A DNA stretch of 64,000 nucleotides from Streptomyces sp. L2 (lineage in GTDB: Bacteria > Actinomycetota > Actinomycetes > Streptomycetales > Streptomycetaceae): positions 2,976,001 through 3,040,000 of the forward strand of contig NZ_QBDT01000001.1 in the NCBI RefSeq assembly GCF_004124325.1. The letters run 5' to 3'. Below, piece by piece: positions 35,311 through 44,938 of this stretch (position 1 is the first letter of the stretch; the number at the start of each line of letters is the position of its first letter). Both the position numbers and the translations under genes were made by a program. The notes under the pieces were generated by a model. That model saw nothing but the letters and a program-made list of their open reading frames with translations, was not told the origin of the DNA and did not search any database.

Positions 35311-36509
35311 GCAACCACGAGAAGTACACCCCCTGGACGCACACGTACCACGTGGAGACCCGGGCCGCCCAGGGAGACGGCTGGCGCTCCCCCACCACCG
35401 GCGCCGTGCCGCCCGCCATCAGCATGGGCGCCACGTACGCCCGCGACGACCAGTACCGCACCCCGGCGGGCCTGGCCTATCTGCGGGACCAGGGCGCGCC
35501 GGGATACGAGCAGGTCGAGGACGTGGTGGCGGCCCTGGAGGGCGGCTCCCGGGGACTGCTGTTCTCCTCCGGGATGGCCGCGGCGACCGCCGTCTTCCAG
35601 GTACTGCCCGCCGGTTCCCGGGTCGTCGTACCGCGGACGATGTACTTCGGGCTCACCAAGTGGCTCCTGGAGTTCGGTACGGAGCACGGTCTCGACGTGG
35701 TCCAGGTGCCGATGGACGACCTGGACGCGGTCGCCGCCGCGGTGTCCGCCGCCCCGACCCGCCTGGTGTGGGCGGAGTCCCCGGCGAACCCGACGTGGAC
35801 GGTGACGGACATCGCCGCGGTCGGCAGGCTGGCGCGGGAGGCCGGAGCCCTGTTCGGCGTCGACAACACCGTGCCCACACCCGTCCACTCCAAGCCCTTC
35901 GGGCTGGGCGCCGACATCGTCATGCACTCCGGGACCAAGTACCTCAACGGTCACACCGACGTGGTGGCTGGCCTGCTGGTCCTGGCGCCGGAACCGGGCG
36001 AGCGGGCCGCCGCGCTGTGGGAGCGGCTGCAGCTGCACCGCAGGCTCACCGGCCCGATGCTCGGACCGCTGGAGACCTATCTCCTCATGCGCGGCATACG
36101 CACCCTGTTCCCCCGGATGCGGCAGATCTCGGCCACCGCGCAGGCCCTCGCCGAGCACTTCGCCGAGCACCCGCTGATCCGCAAGGTCGCCTACCCGGGG
36201 CTGCCCGGCGACCCCGGCCACACCGTCGCCGCCCGACAGATGACCGGCGGATTCAGCGGCATGCTCTCCCTGCACGTGGACGGGGAGTGGCAGCGTTCGC
36301 TGCGCACCGCCCAGAACTGCGAACTGTTCATTCGAGCCACTTCTCTGGGCGGGGTGGAAAGCCTCATCGAACACCGCTATACCTTCGAGGGTCCGGACAG
36401 CACCTCCCCCAAGGACATGCTGCGCATCTCGGTGGGCCTGGAGAATCCGGCGGACCTCGTCGCCGACCTCGAACAGGCCCTGGAGCGGGCCGTGAAGGAA
36501 GACCGTTGA
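35307..36509 (+). CDS. Cystathionine gamma-lyase/synthase-family PLP enzyme
   Basis: 400 residues. The start ATG 35307 overlaps the upstream TGA (ATGA). It is a fold-type I PLP enzyme of the trans-sulfuration family: the lysine lies in MHSGTKYLNGHTD, and the PLP-Asp in FGVDNTVPTPVHSKPFGLGAD; TSLGGVESLIEHR is the usual C-terminal arginine region. Family reactions are gamma- or beta-eliminations and replacements on cystathionine, homoserine esters or methionine. In a Dap operon it may act on a Dap-related beta-amino acid, or supply or exchange the side chain. The substrate is not deducible from sequence. The 4-base overlaps on both sides show strict coupling. Confidence 0.88.
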   Translation: MSNHEKYTPWTHTYHVETRAAQGDGWRSPTTGAVPPAISMGATYARDDQYRTPAGLAYLRDQGAPGYEQVEDVVAALEGGSRGLLFSSGMAAATAVFQVLPAGSRVVVPRTMYFGLTKWLLEFGTEHGLDVVQVPMDDLDAVAAAVSAAPTRLVWAESPANPTWTVTDIAAVGRLAREAGALFGVDNTVPTPVHSKPFGLGADIVMHSGTKYLNGHTDVVAGLLVLAPEPGERAAALWERLQLHRRLTGPMLGPLETYLLMRGIRTLFPRMRQISATAQALAEHFAEHPLIRKVAYPGLPGDPGHTVAARQMTGGFSGMLSLHVDGEWQRSLRTAQNCELFIRATSLGGVESLIEHRYTFEGPDSTSPKDMLRISVGLENPADLVADLEQALERAVKEDR

Positions 36510-37840
36510 ACCCTGAGACCCGCACCCCCCACCCCCCGGCATCCGGCCCCCCACTGGACGGCAGTCCGCCGGACGGCACCCCGCGGGACGGCACCCCGTC
36601 CGGCGGGGAGGCCGCGCCGGCCACCGACGACCCGTCGGCCAAGGACGGCGGCGAACACCGGCCGGGGCTCTGGCGCGACGCGTCCGTCTCCGCCGTGCTC
36701 GCCGGGTTCATCGCCGTCGTGGTGTCGTACTCGGGGCCGCTGGTCATCGTGCTGGCCGCCGCGTCCCGGGGGCATCTGAGCACCGGCCAGACCAGTTCCT
36801 GGGTCTGGGCCATCTCCATCGGCAGCGGTCTGACCTGCATCGGCCTCAGCCTGCGCACCCGGATGCCGGTCATCACCGCCTGGTCCACACCGGGCGCGGC
36901 CCTGCTGGTCACGAGCCTCGGCGCGTACTCCTACGGCGAGGCGATCGGCGCGTTCCTGGTCAGCGGCGTGGTGATCGCGGCGGTCGGACTGACCGGGGTC
37001 TTCGGGCGGCTGATGCGGCACGTGCCGTCGGCGGTGGTCTCCGCGATGCTCGCGGGCATCCTGTTCTCGTTCGGGACGGGAGTGTTCACCTCGCTCAAGT
37101 CCGCCCCGTATATCGCGGGTTCGGTGCTGGTCGTGTATCTGCTCGGCAAGCGGCTGGCTCCCCGCTACGCGGTGCTGGCCGCGCTGGCGGCGGGCGTGGT
37201 GGCCGCGGCGGCCACGTCGAAGCTCCATGTGCACCTGGACGGCGTCGGACTGGCCACCCCGGTGTTCACCGCGCCGCACTTCTCCGTCGCCTCCCTGATC
37301 GGCATCGCCGTACCGCTGACCCTGGCGACGCTCGGCTCGCAGAACGCCCCCGGCATGGGAGTGCTGGCCGCCGCCGGCTACCGGGCGGACGACCGGCTGC
37401 TCATCGGCTCCACCGGCCTGGTCTCCACCGTCCTGGCGCCGTTCGGTTCGCACGCGATCAACCTGGCCGCCATCACGGCCGCCATCTGCACCGGCCCGGA
37501 GGCCCACCAGGACACCCGCCGCCGCTACGTGGCCGGCGTCTCCTGCGGCGCCTTCTACCTCCTGATCGGCCTGTTCGGCTCCACCCTGGTGGTGCTGTTC
37601 GCCGGCCTGCCCAAGGAACTCATCGCCGCGATCGCCGGCGTAGCCCTGTTCGGCGCCCTGGCCGGCGGTCTCACCGGAGCGATGACCGAGGAGAAGGACC
37701 GCGAAGCCGCCCTCATCACCTTCCTCGCCACCGCCTCAGGAATCACCCTCCACGGAATCGGCTCAGCCTTCTGGGGCCTGTTGTTCGGCATGCTGACCCA
37801 CTTGGTCCTGACCCGCCTACGCAAGAGCAGCGCCCCGTAA
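36506..37840 (+). CDS. BenE-type benzoate/H+ symporter family transporter
   Basis: 444 residues from TTG 36506, which overlaps the upstream TGA (TTGA) and has AAGGA at the right distance. A Pro/Gly/Asp-rich N-terminal tail of ~55 residues precedes about 11-12 transmembrane segments. Family stretches are LAGFIAVVVSYSGPLVIVLAAA, VITAWSTPGAALLV, APGMGVLAAAGYR and GSHAINLAAITAAICTG. BenE proteins are usually described as benzoate importers. Here the gene closes a Dap biosynthesis operon with translational coupling, so it more likely moves the pathway product or a precursor. The stop codon TAA abuts a dispersed repeat fragment. Confidence 0.88.
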   Translation: MNPETRTPHPPASGPPLDGSPPDGTPRDGTPSGGEAAPATDDPSAKDGGEHRPGLWRDASVSAVLAGFIAVVVSYSGPLVIVLAAASRGHLSTGQTSSWVWAISIGSGLTCIGLSLRTRMPVITAWSTPGAALLVTSLGAYSYGEAIGAFLVSGVVIAAVGLTGVFGRLMRHVPSAVVSAMLAGILFSFGTGVFTSLKSAPYIAGSVLVVYLLGKRLAPRYAVLAALAAGVVAAAATSKLHVHLDGVGLATPVFTAPHFSVASLIGIAVPLTLATLGSQNAPGMGVLAAAGYRADDRLLIGSTGLVSTVLAPFGSHAINLAAITAAICTGPEAHQDTRRRYVAGVSCGAFYLLIGLFGSTLVVLFAGLPKELIAAIAGVALFGALAGGLTGAMTEEKDREAALITFLATASGITLHGIGSAFWGLLFGMLTHLVLTRLRKSSAP

Positions 37841-37990
37841 GGGGCGCGGGGCTGTGTCGATTTGCGGCTACCGCCGCGTGGGCGCGACAAGCCACAACGG
37901 CGCCGCACCCGGGCAACGAACCGTGCCCCGTAAGGGGCGCGGGGAACTGCGCGACAAGCCACAACGGCGCCGCACCCGGCAACGAACCCC
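37838..37990. repeat. Two dispersed-repeat copies between benE and groEL1
   Basis: A partial copy (TAAGGGGCGCGGGG, 37838-37851) begins at the benE stop codon. A full copy with core 37937-37954 and the typical continuation ACAAGCCACAACGGCGCCGC follows. The rest of the gap is the groEL1 terminator. Confidence 0.85.
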
Positions 37991-38028
37991 CCGGGGGCAG
38001 ACGCCCAACCGAACAAGAACAAAAACAC

Positions 38029-38062
38029 CGGTGCCCAGCCCCCCGCAGGGGACTGGGCACCG
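38029..38062 (-). terminator. Intrinsic terminator of groES-groEL1
   Basis: CGGTGCCCAG (38029-38038) pairs with CTGGGCACCG (38053-38062), with further pairing inside. On the minus strand it is followed by the T-rich stretch TGTTTTTGTTCTTGTT. Confidence 0.85.
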
Positions 38063-38080
38063 TACCTTCAGCGCAGCAGA

Positions 38081-39772
<1,692 letters not shown>

Positions 39773-39827
39773 TTATCGGTCGCGGGGGCCAGGGGCGCAG
39801 CTCAAGCAGAAGGTTGCTTGGAGGTGA

Positions 39828-40136
39828 CTACTTCTCGATGATCGCGAGCACGTCGCGAGCCGAGAGGACGAGGTACTCCTCGCCGTTGTACTTCACCTCG
39901 GTGCCGCCGTACTTGCTGTACAGCACGACGTCGCCGACCTTGACGTCGAGCGGAAGGCGCTCGCCGTTCTCGAAGCGGCCCGGGCCCACGGCGAGGACGG
40001 CGCCCTCCTGGGGCTTCTCCTTCGCGGTGTCCGGGATGACCAGGCCAGAGGCGGTGGTCTGCTCGGCGTCGAGCGGCTGGACCACGATGCGGTCCTCGAG
40101 CGGCTTGATGGCAACCTTGGAGCTGGTGGTCGTCAC
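39828..40136 (-). CDS. groES: Co-chaperonin GroES (10 kDa)
   Basis: 102 residues. Standard Gro[21 protein letters not shown] at the start, the mobile loop region [16 protein letters not shown], then [33 protein letters not shown]. It forms the lid of the GroEL chamber. It is the first gene of groES-groEL1. The start ATG 40136 lies ~100 bases downstream of two CIRCE operators, so HrcA repression and heat induction are expected. Confidence 0.97.
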   Translation of the reverse strand: MTTTSSKVAIKPLEDRIVVQPLDAEQTTASGLVIPDTAKEKPQEGAVLAVGPGRFENGERLPLDVKVGDVVLYSKYGGTEVKYNGEEYLVLSARDVLAIIEK

Positions 40137-40235
40137 GATCCGACCTCCCCCTTCGGAGATCTCACGGGGTTAACTGTCTGAGGTGGCGACCAGGTGGATC
40201 CGTCGTCGCGGGTGCCGGACCTGCCCGTCGCTGTG

Positions 40236-40262
40236 TTGGCACTCTCCAGTGGGGAGTGCCAG
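40236..40262. promoter_or_regulatory. CIRCE operator 1 (HrcA site)
   Basis: TTGGCACTC-N9-GAGTGCCAG at 40236-40262, matching the CIRCE pattern TTAGCACTC-N9-GAGTGCTAA with the exact 9-base spacer, upstream of groES. Confidence 0.9.
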
Positions 40263-40282
40263 AGCCGAGACTATGACTGCGA

Positions 40283-40309
40283 TTAGCACTCGGTCAAGCG
40301 GAGTGCCAG
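40283..40309. promoter_or_regulatory. CIRCE operator 2 (HrcA site)
   Basis: TTAGCACTC-N9-GAGTGCCAG at 40283-40309. The left arm is an exact match to the consensus. It lies 20 bases upstream of operator 1. Confidence 0.9.
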
Positions 40310-40498
40310 TTGCTGTGCGGCGCGTCGGGGGGTTCGGGGCGCGTGGTGTCGGTTCGGTGCCCGGGGTTGCGGGTGCCGTCGCGGGGGCTGCCGCCCCCAC
40401 ACCCCCGCTTTCGGGCCTGGCGGCCCTCGCCCTCAAACGCCGGACGGGCTGCTTTTGTGCCGGTCGGGGCTGGATGGTGCCGGAACAGGAGCCGGTTC
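40310..40498. other. Gap with a Streptomyces-type dispersed motif
   Basis: Between the CIRCE region and the deacetylase stop. It contains CTCAAACGCCGGACGGGCTG (40432-40451), a short motif I know as frequent in Streptomyces intergenic DNA, next to a GCCGCCCCCACACCCCCGC-like tract. No gene is seen. Confidence 0.5.
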
Positions 40499-41356
40499 CT
40501 ACAGGTAGTCCTCCAGCCGCCCCACCGTCAGCCCCCTCTCCTCCACCCTCCTCAGCAGCCGGCTCGTGCGGGACCGCAGCCTCGGGCCCCGGACGTGGAT
40601 GATGTCGCCGGGGCGGAGAGTGTGCTCGCCCTGGCGGTAGGTGAGGCCGCTCGGGGTCGTGGTGGCGCGCCAGAGGACGACGGCTCTGATGCCGCAGTCG
40701 GCGGCGGCGCGGAGGGTCGTCGTGTCGTACGTGCCGTAGGGCGGGCGGAAGAGGTGCGGGCGGATGCCGAAGCGGGACCTGAGTTTGTCCTGCTGGCCGC
40801 AGATCTCGGCGCGCTGGCCGGCGTACGGCAGCCCGGTGAGGGCGCGGTGTTCGAGGGTCTGGTTCTGGATGCCGGCGCCGACGGAGCGCAGGCGGGCGAA
40901 GTGGCCGTAGCCGGGGCCGAGGACGCGGTCGGTGAGGAACATGCTGACGGGGAGCCGTAGTTCGCGGACCATGTCGGCGAAGCGGGCGTCCTGGCCGGCG
41001 CCGTCGTCGTAGGTGAGGAAGACGACCTTGTCGTGGGTAGGGACGTGGTCGACGACGGGGAGGCGAGGCGGGGCTCCCGGGGGTGCGGAGAACTCGGCGA
41101 GGGGGCGGGCCGGGGGAAGCGGGGGGCGGGCGAGCGGGGCGGTCAGGCCCCAGTGGCGGTAGGCCTGGCCCGGAACGGTGACGGGCGCGTTTGGCCGTAC
41201 CCGTTCGGCGGCCTTCTTGCCCAGCCGCTCGATCGGATCCACGGACTGGGCGCACCCGGCGAGGAGGAGCGCCGCCGCCGCGAGTACGGCGGCCAGGCCC
41301 CTGTTCCCGGCGTGGCGGCGGGACCTGCCGCCCGCTCGCCGCCCCCGGTGCCTCAC
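40499..41356 (-). CDS. Polysaccharide deacetylase-family lipoprotein, altered metal site
   Basis: 285 residues from GTG 41356, overlapping the upstream gene's stop (GTGA) with GGAGGACTACCT before it. A lipoprotein signal (LAAVLAAAALLLAGC) is followed by a NodB-like domain. The first metal motif is kept (FLTYDDGAGQDARF), and the substrate motif reads RPPYGTYD. The His pair normally HS/TxxH reads NQTLEHRAL, so the first metal-binding His is Gln; the paralogue upstream keeps NHTLTH. It probably binds peptidoglycan or a chitin-like sugar polymer, with reduced or no deacetylase activity. The C-terminus VGRLEDYL matches the paralogue's ARLEDYL, showing a tandem duplication. Confidence 0.85.
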   Translation of the reverse strand: MRHRGRRAGGRSRRHAGNRGLAAVLAAAALLLAGCAQSVDPIERLGKKAAERVRPNAPVTVPGQAYRHWGLTAPLARPPLPPARPLAEFSAPPGAPPRLPVVDHVPTHDKVVFLTYDDGAGQDARFADMVRELRLPVSMFLTDRVLGPGYGHFARLRSVGAGIQNQTLEHRALTGLPYAGQRAEICGQQDKLRSRFGIRPHLFRPPYGTYDTTTLRAAADCGIRAVVLWRATTTPSGLTYRQGEHTLRPGDIIHVRGPRLRSRTSRLLRRVEERGLTVGRLEDYL

Positions 41357-42303
41357 AGGTAGTCCTCCAGGCGGGCCACCGCGTAGCCGTCGTGCGTGAC
41401 GCGGTTCAGGAAGCGCCGCATGTCGTCGATCATCGTGCCCTTGCCGCCCCAGTCCGCGAGGCCGCGGAAGTGGGTGAGGACGATGTCTCCGGGGTGGAGG
41501 TCCTGGTCGTCCTCGCGGTACTCCCAGTGGTCGACGTAGACCTCCTCGTCCCAGATCGGCGCGTACTTGATGCCGCAGGACTTGGCGGCGACGAGGGTGT
41601 CGTGGTTGTAGTTGCCGAACGGCGGGCGCAGCACGGTCGGCGCCTTGCCGAACTGCTTCTTCATGATGTCCTGCATGCCGCAGATCTCGTGCTTCTGCTC
41701 CTCGTAGGAGAGTCCGGGCAGGTAGGGGTGGGTGAGGGTGTGGTTGTTGAGGGTGTGGCCCTCGGCCTGCATCTTCCGGAAGTACCCGTAGTCGTCCTTG
41801 ATCTCCTTGTTGGTGAGGAAGGCCGTGTACGGGATCTTCAGGTCGCTCATCATCTTGAGGAACTTCGGGTCCTTCTCGGAGCCGTCGTCGATGGTGAGGA
41901 AGACGATCTTCTGCTTGGTGGGGATGGTGGTGAAGACCGGCGGCAGGTCGTCCGCGACCTGGCCGTCGACCTCGAAGCCGGGGCGGGCGGTGATCTTCGG
42001 CTTCTCGGCGGGCGGCGCCGGGGGCGTCAGCGGGACCTGGTCCAGCCCCCACTTCTTGGCCGCGGCGACCAGCTGGGTGTGTTCGGCGGCGAGGCGGGCG
42101 GCGCGGGAGTCCAGGTGGCGGGCGGGGCCGCCCTGACCGGACTTCTTGGCGTGGGCGGGTCCGGCGTCCGTGCCGGGGGCGGCGCAGCCGGCGGCCAGGG
42201 ACAGGGAGGCCAGCGCGACGCCGGCCAGTGCGACGGTTCCGTGGCGGTGGACCGCCCTACGGAAGCGTGACCGATTTTTGTCATTTTGTACTACTGCTCG
42301 CAT
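41353..42303 (-). CDS. Polysaccharide deacetylase lipoprotein
   Basis: 316 residues from ATG 42303. A lipobox (ASLSLAAGCAAP) marks a secreted, lipid-anchored protein. The NodB domain is intact: FLTIDDGSEKDPKF, the metal pair NHTLTHPYLP, RPPFGNYNHDT, and the catalytic-base region PIWDEEVYVDH. It should remove acetyl groups from N-acetylglucosamine or N-acetylmuramic acid units of a cell-surface polymer. The gene is coupled by a 4-base overlap to its downstream paralogue at 40499-41356. Confidence 0.9.
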   Translation of the reverse strand: MRAVVQNDKNRSRFRRAVHRHGTVALAGVALASLSLAAGCAAPGTDAGPAHAKKSGQGGPARHLDSRAARLAAEHTQLVAAAKKWGLDQVPLTPPAPPAEKPKITARPGFEVDGQVADDLPPVFTTIPTKQKIVFLTIDDGSEKDPKFLKMMSDLKIPYTAFLTNKEIKDDYGYFRKMQAEGHTLNNHTLTHPYLPGLSYEEQKHEICGMQDIMKKQFGKAPTVLRPPFGNYNHDTLVAAKSCGIKYAPIWDEEVYVDHWEYREDDQDLHPGDIVLTHFRGLADWGGKGTMIDDMRRFLNRVTHDGYAVARLEDYL

Positions 42304-42393
42304 GGGCCCGGATCCTCGCAGGCGGCACCCCCGAACCCGGCCCGACACCGCCGCCGGAGGCGCACGATCCACCGACTGGCCCACAATGACCCG

Positions 42394-43635
42394 GTGAACG
42401 ACCAAGCCCCGGTGAACCACCACGACCCCGCGAACGACTCCGGCCCGGTGAACGACCGGCTCTCCTCCTTCCACGCGCTGCTCACCCCCGAGGGCCGGGC
42501 CCTCCTCGACGAGGTGCGCGGCACGGCCCCGGCGGACGAACTCGCCGTCGCCACCCGGCTGCGCCGCACCCACCCCGCCGGCCTGGTGTCGGCCGCGCTC
42601 GGCCAGGCCCGGCTGCGGCAGCGGGCGGCGGCGAAGTTCGCGGCCGGGGACGCGGAGCGCATGTTCTTCACCCCGAACGGGGTCGAACAGTCGACCAGGG
42701 CGAGCGTGGCGGAGCACCGGGCGGAGTGCTTCCGCGCGGCCGGCGTGCGCTCCGTCGCCGACCTGTGCTGCGGCATCGGCGGCGACGCGATCGCCCTCGC
42801 GCGCGCCGGGATCCGGGTGCTCGCGGTGGACCGGGACCCGCTGACCGCCGCCGTGGCGCGGGCCAACGCCGAGGCGCTCGGGCTGGCCGGGCTGATCGAG
42901 GTGCGGGAGGCGGACGTCACCGAGGTCGACACGGCCGCGTACGACGCCGTGTTCGTGGACCCCGCCCGGCGCGGCGGCCGGGGCCGCGTCTTCGATCCGG
43001 AGGCCTACTCACCGCCGCTGTCCTGGGCGGTCGAGGCCGCCCGCAAGGCTCCGCGCGCGGCCCTGAAGATCGCCCCGGGCATCCCTCACGAGGCGATCCC
43101 GGCGGACGCCGAGGCCGAGTGGATCTCGGACCGGGGGGACGTCAAGGAGGCCGTGCTCTGGTTCGGCCCCCAGGTGACGCCCGGCGCGCGGCGGGCCGTA
43201 CTGCTGCCCTCCGAGGCCGGCGTGTGGGCCTCGCCCGCCACCATGCTGCCCGACCCCGAAGTACGTCCCGTCGGACGGTACTTGTACGAGCCCGACGGTG
43301 CCGTCATCCGCGCCCATCTGGTCGCCGAGGTGGCCGACGACCTGGACGGCGGCCTGATCGACCCCACCATCGCCTATGTCACCGCGGACGAACGGCACGT
43401 GACCCCGTACGCCTCGGTGTACGAGATCACCGACCAGCTCCCCTTCAACCTGAAGAAGCTGAAGGCCCTGCTGCGGGAGCGCGAGGTCGGTGTCCTGACC
43501 GTGAAGAAGCGCGGGTCGGCCGTCGAGCCCGAGGAGCTGCGCAGGAAGGTCAAGCCCCAAGGGCCCCACGCGGCCACGGTGTTCCTGACCCGGGTGGCGG
43601 GCGCCCCGACGATGCTGATCGGCCGGCCCGCCTGA
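42394..43635 (+). CDS. SAM-dependent methyltransferase with THUMP-like domain
   Basis: 413 residues from GTG 42394; GTG 42448 is another option and the ribosome site is weak in both cases. Residues ~120-260 form a class I methyltransferase: motif I VADLCCGIGGDAIALARAG, an acidic end of strand 2 (LAVDRDP), and a DPAR motif (AVFVDPARRGGRGR) that suggests nucleic acid as substrate. The C-terminal ~110 residues (FNLKKLKALLREREVGVLTVKKRG) are the THUMP-like module seen in this Actinobacteria family. A tRNA or rRNA substrate is likely but unproven. It is divergent from the deacetylase pair. Confidence 0.87.
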   Translation: MNDQAPVNHHDPANDSGPVNDRLSSFHALLTPEGRALLDEVRGTAPADELAVATRLRRTHPAGLVSAALGQARLRQRAAAKFAAGDAERMFFTPNGVEQSTRASVAEHRAECFRAAGVRSVADLCCGIGGDAIALARAGIRVLAVDRDPLTAAVARANAEALGLAGLIEVREADVTEVDTAAYDAVFVDPARRGGRGRVFDPEAYSPPLSWAVEAARKAPRAALKIAPGIPHEAIPADAEAEWISDRGDVKEAVLWFGPQVTPGARRAVLLPSEAGVWASPATMLPDPEVRPVGRYLYEPDGAVIRAHLVAEVADDLDGGLIDPTIAYVTADERHVTPYASVYEITDQLPFNLKKLKALLREREVGVLTVKKRGSAVEPEELRRKVKPQGPHAATVFLTRVAGAPTMLIGRPA

Positions 43636-43659
43636 CCCGGCGCCGGCGGGCTCGTCCGG

Positions 43660-44801
43660 TCAGAGGTCGGCCGCGCGGCGCAGCAGCAGCAGGTCACGCT
43701 CGCGTTCGTTGCGGGTCAGGGACGCCGCCCGTTCCAGTTCGGCGCGGGCTTCCGCCGTACGGCCGAGGCGGGCCAGCAGGTCGGCACGCACGCTGGGCAG
43801 CAAGTGGTAGTCCCGCAGGGCGGGTTCGGCGGCGAGGCCGTCGACGACCGCGAGTCCCTCGGCCGGTCCCCGCGCCATGGACACCGCGACCGCCCGGTTG
43901 AGTTCGACCACCGGGGAGCCGGCGCGGGCCGCCAGCAGCGCGTACAGGGTGGCGATGGTGGGCCAGTCGGTCTCCTCGTAGGAGCCGGCGTGCGCGTGGC
44001 AGGCGGCGATGGCCGCCTGGAGGACGTACGGCCCCCGGGCCGGTCCGGCGGCGGTGGCCTCGGCCCGGCCGAGCGCCTCGACGCCGCGGGCGATGAGCAG
44101 GCGGTTCCAGCGGCTGCGGTTCTGGTCCCTCAGGAGCACCGGCGTGCCGTCGGGGGCGGTCCGGGCGGCCGTCCGGGAGGCCTGGAACTCCAGGAGCGCG
44201 GTCAGGCCGTGCACCTCCGGCTCCTTGGGCATCAGAGCGGACAGCACCCGGGCCAGGCGCAGGGCGTCCTCGCACAGGCCGGGACGCAGCAGGTCGTCGC
44301 CCTCGGTGGCCGCGTACCCCTCGTTGAACACCAGGTAGATGACGTCCAGGACGGACCCGAGGCGGGCCTCGCGGTCGGGGCCGTACGGCACCTCGAAGGC
44401 GATGTTCCTCGTCGCCAGGGTGCGCTTGGCGCGGACCATGCTCCCCCACTACTGAACGTGTGGGGGGGACCCCCAGCGACGGTCGGCTCCGGGACCAGGT
44501 AGGCGCGGGCGATCTCGGCCGTCGTCAGGCCGCCGAGCAGGCGCAGGGTGAGGGCGGTGCGGGCCTCGGGGGACAGAACCGGGTGACAGGTGGTGAAGAC
44601 CAGGCGGAGCAGGTCGTCGTCGATGTCGTCCGGGTCGGCGGGCTCCTGCGGCGGGGGGGTCAGCCCGGCGGTGTCGAGCATGACGCCGGCCTTGGTGATC
44701 TCCTCGATCAGCGCGCCCATCCGCTGCATCAGCTCCTCGCTGGGGCCTCCGGCGGGGGCGGTGGACTCGTCGATTCGTACGAGTGACAGATAGCGGGGCA
44801 T
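43660..44801 (-). pseudogene. Fused remnant of a DGPF/YCII protein and an ECF sigma factor
   Basis: Reading starts at ATG 44801 behind GGAGGAGCCACC with MPRYLSLVRIDES, the beginning of a DGPF (YCII-related) protein. After ~50 residues it runs directly into the region-4 part of an ECF sigma factor (DLLRLVFTTCHPVLSPEARTALTL, TAEIARAYLVPEP). Sigma region 2 and the end of the DGPF protein are absent. At ~44443-44478 an inserted C/G-rich palindromic stretch breaks the frame; the sigma factor resumes in another frame as VRAKRTLATRNIAFEVP and continues to 43660 with the long C-terminal domain of ECF42-type sigma factors. Both halves normally lie in neighbouring genes, so this is a deletion-fusion plus insertion. 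The 43660-44439 part stays open and could still be translated. Confidence 0.85.
44443..44478. repeat. Inserted C/G palindromic element disrupting the sigma frame
   Basis: CTCCCCCACTACTGAACGTG followed by TGGGGGGGACCCCCA forms partial inverted repeats (CCCCCAC / GTGGGGG and GGGGG / CCCCC). It replaces the ~7 bases expected between EPTVA and VRAKR in intact relatives. Confidence 0.7.
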
Positions 44802-44938
44802 GGTGGCTCCTCCGGTCGGGCGGCGGGTCCGTTTCCCGCCGCTCACCCCTGCGTCGAACGGGAGGCACCCGGATCGACACGGCCGCCGGAGAATCTCGAG
44901 AATCTTTTTCGGCCCTGCCCGGCCCGGCCCCGCCCCGC

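Noticed and set aside
31082..37840. A staphyloferrin-like siderophore cluster
   Set aside because: Only the SbnA and SbnB functions are present; no NIS synthetase, decarboxylase, siderophore uptake gene or iron box is near the operon.
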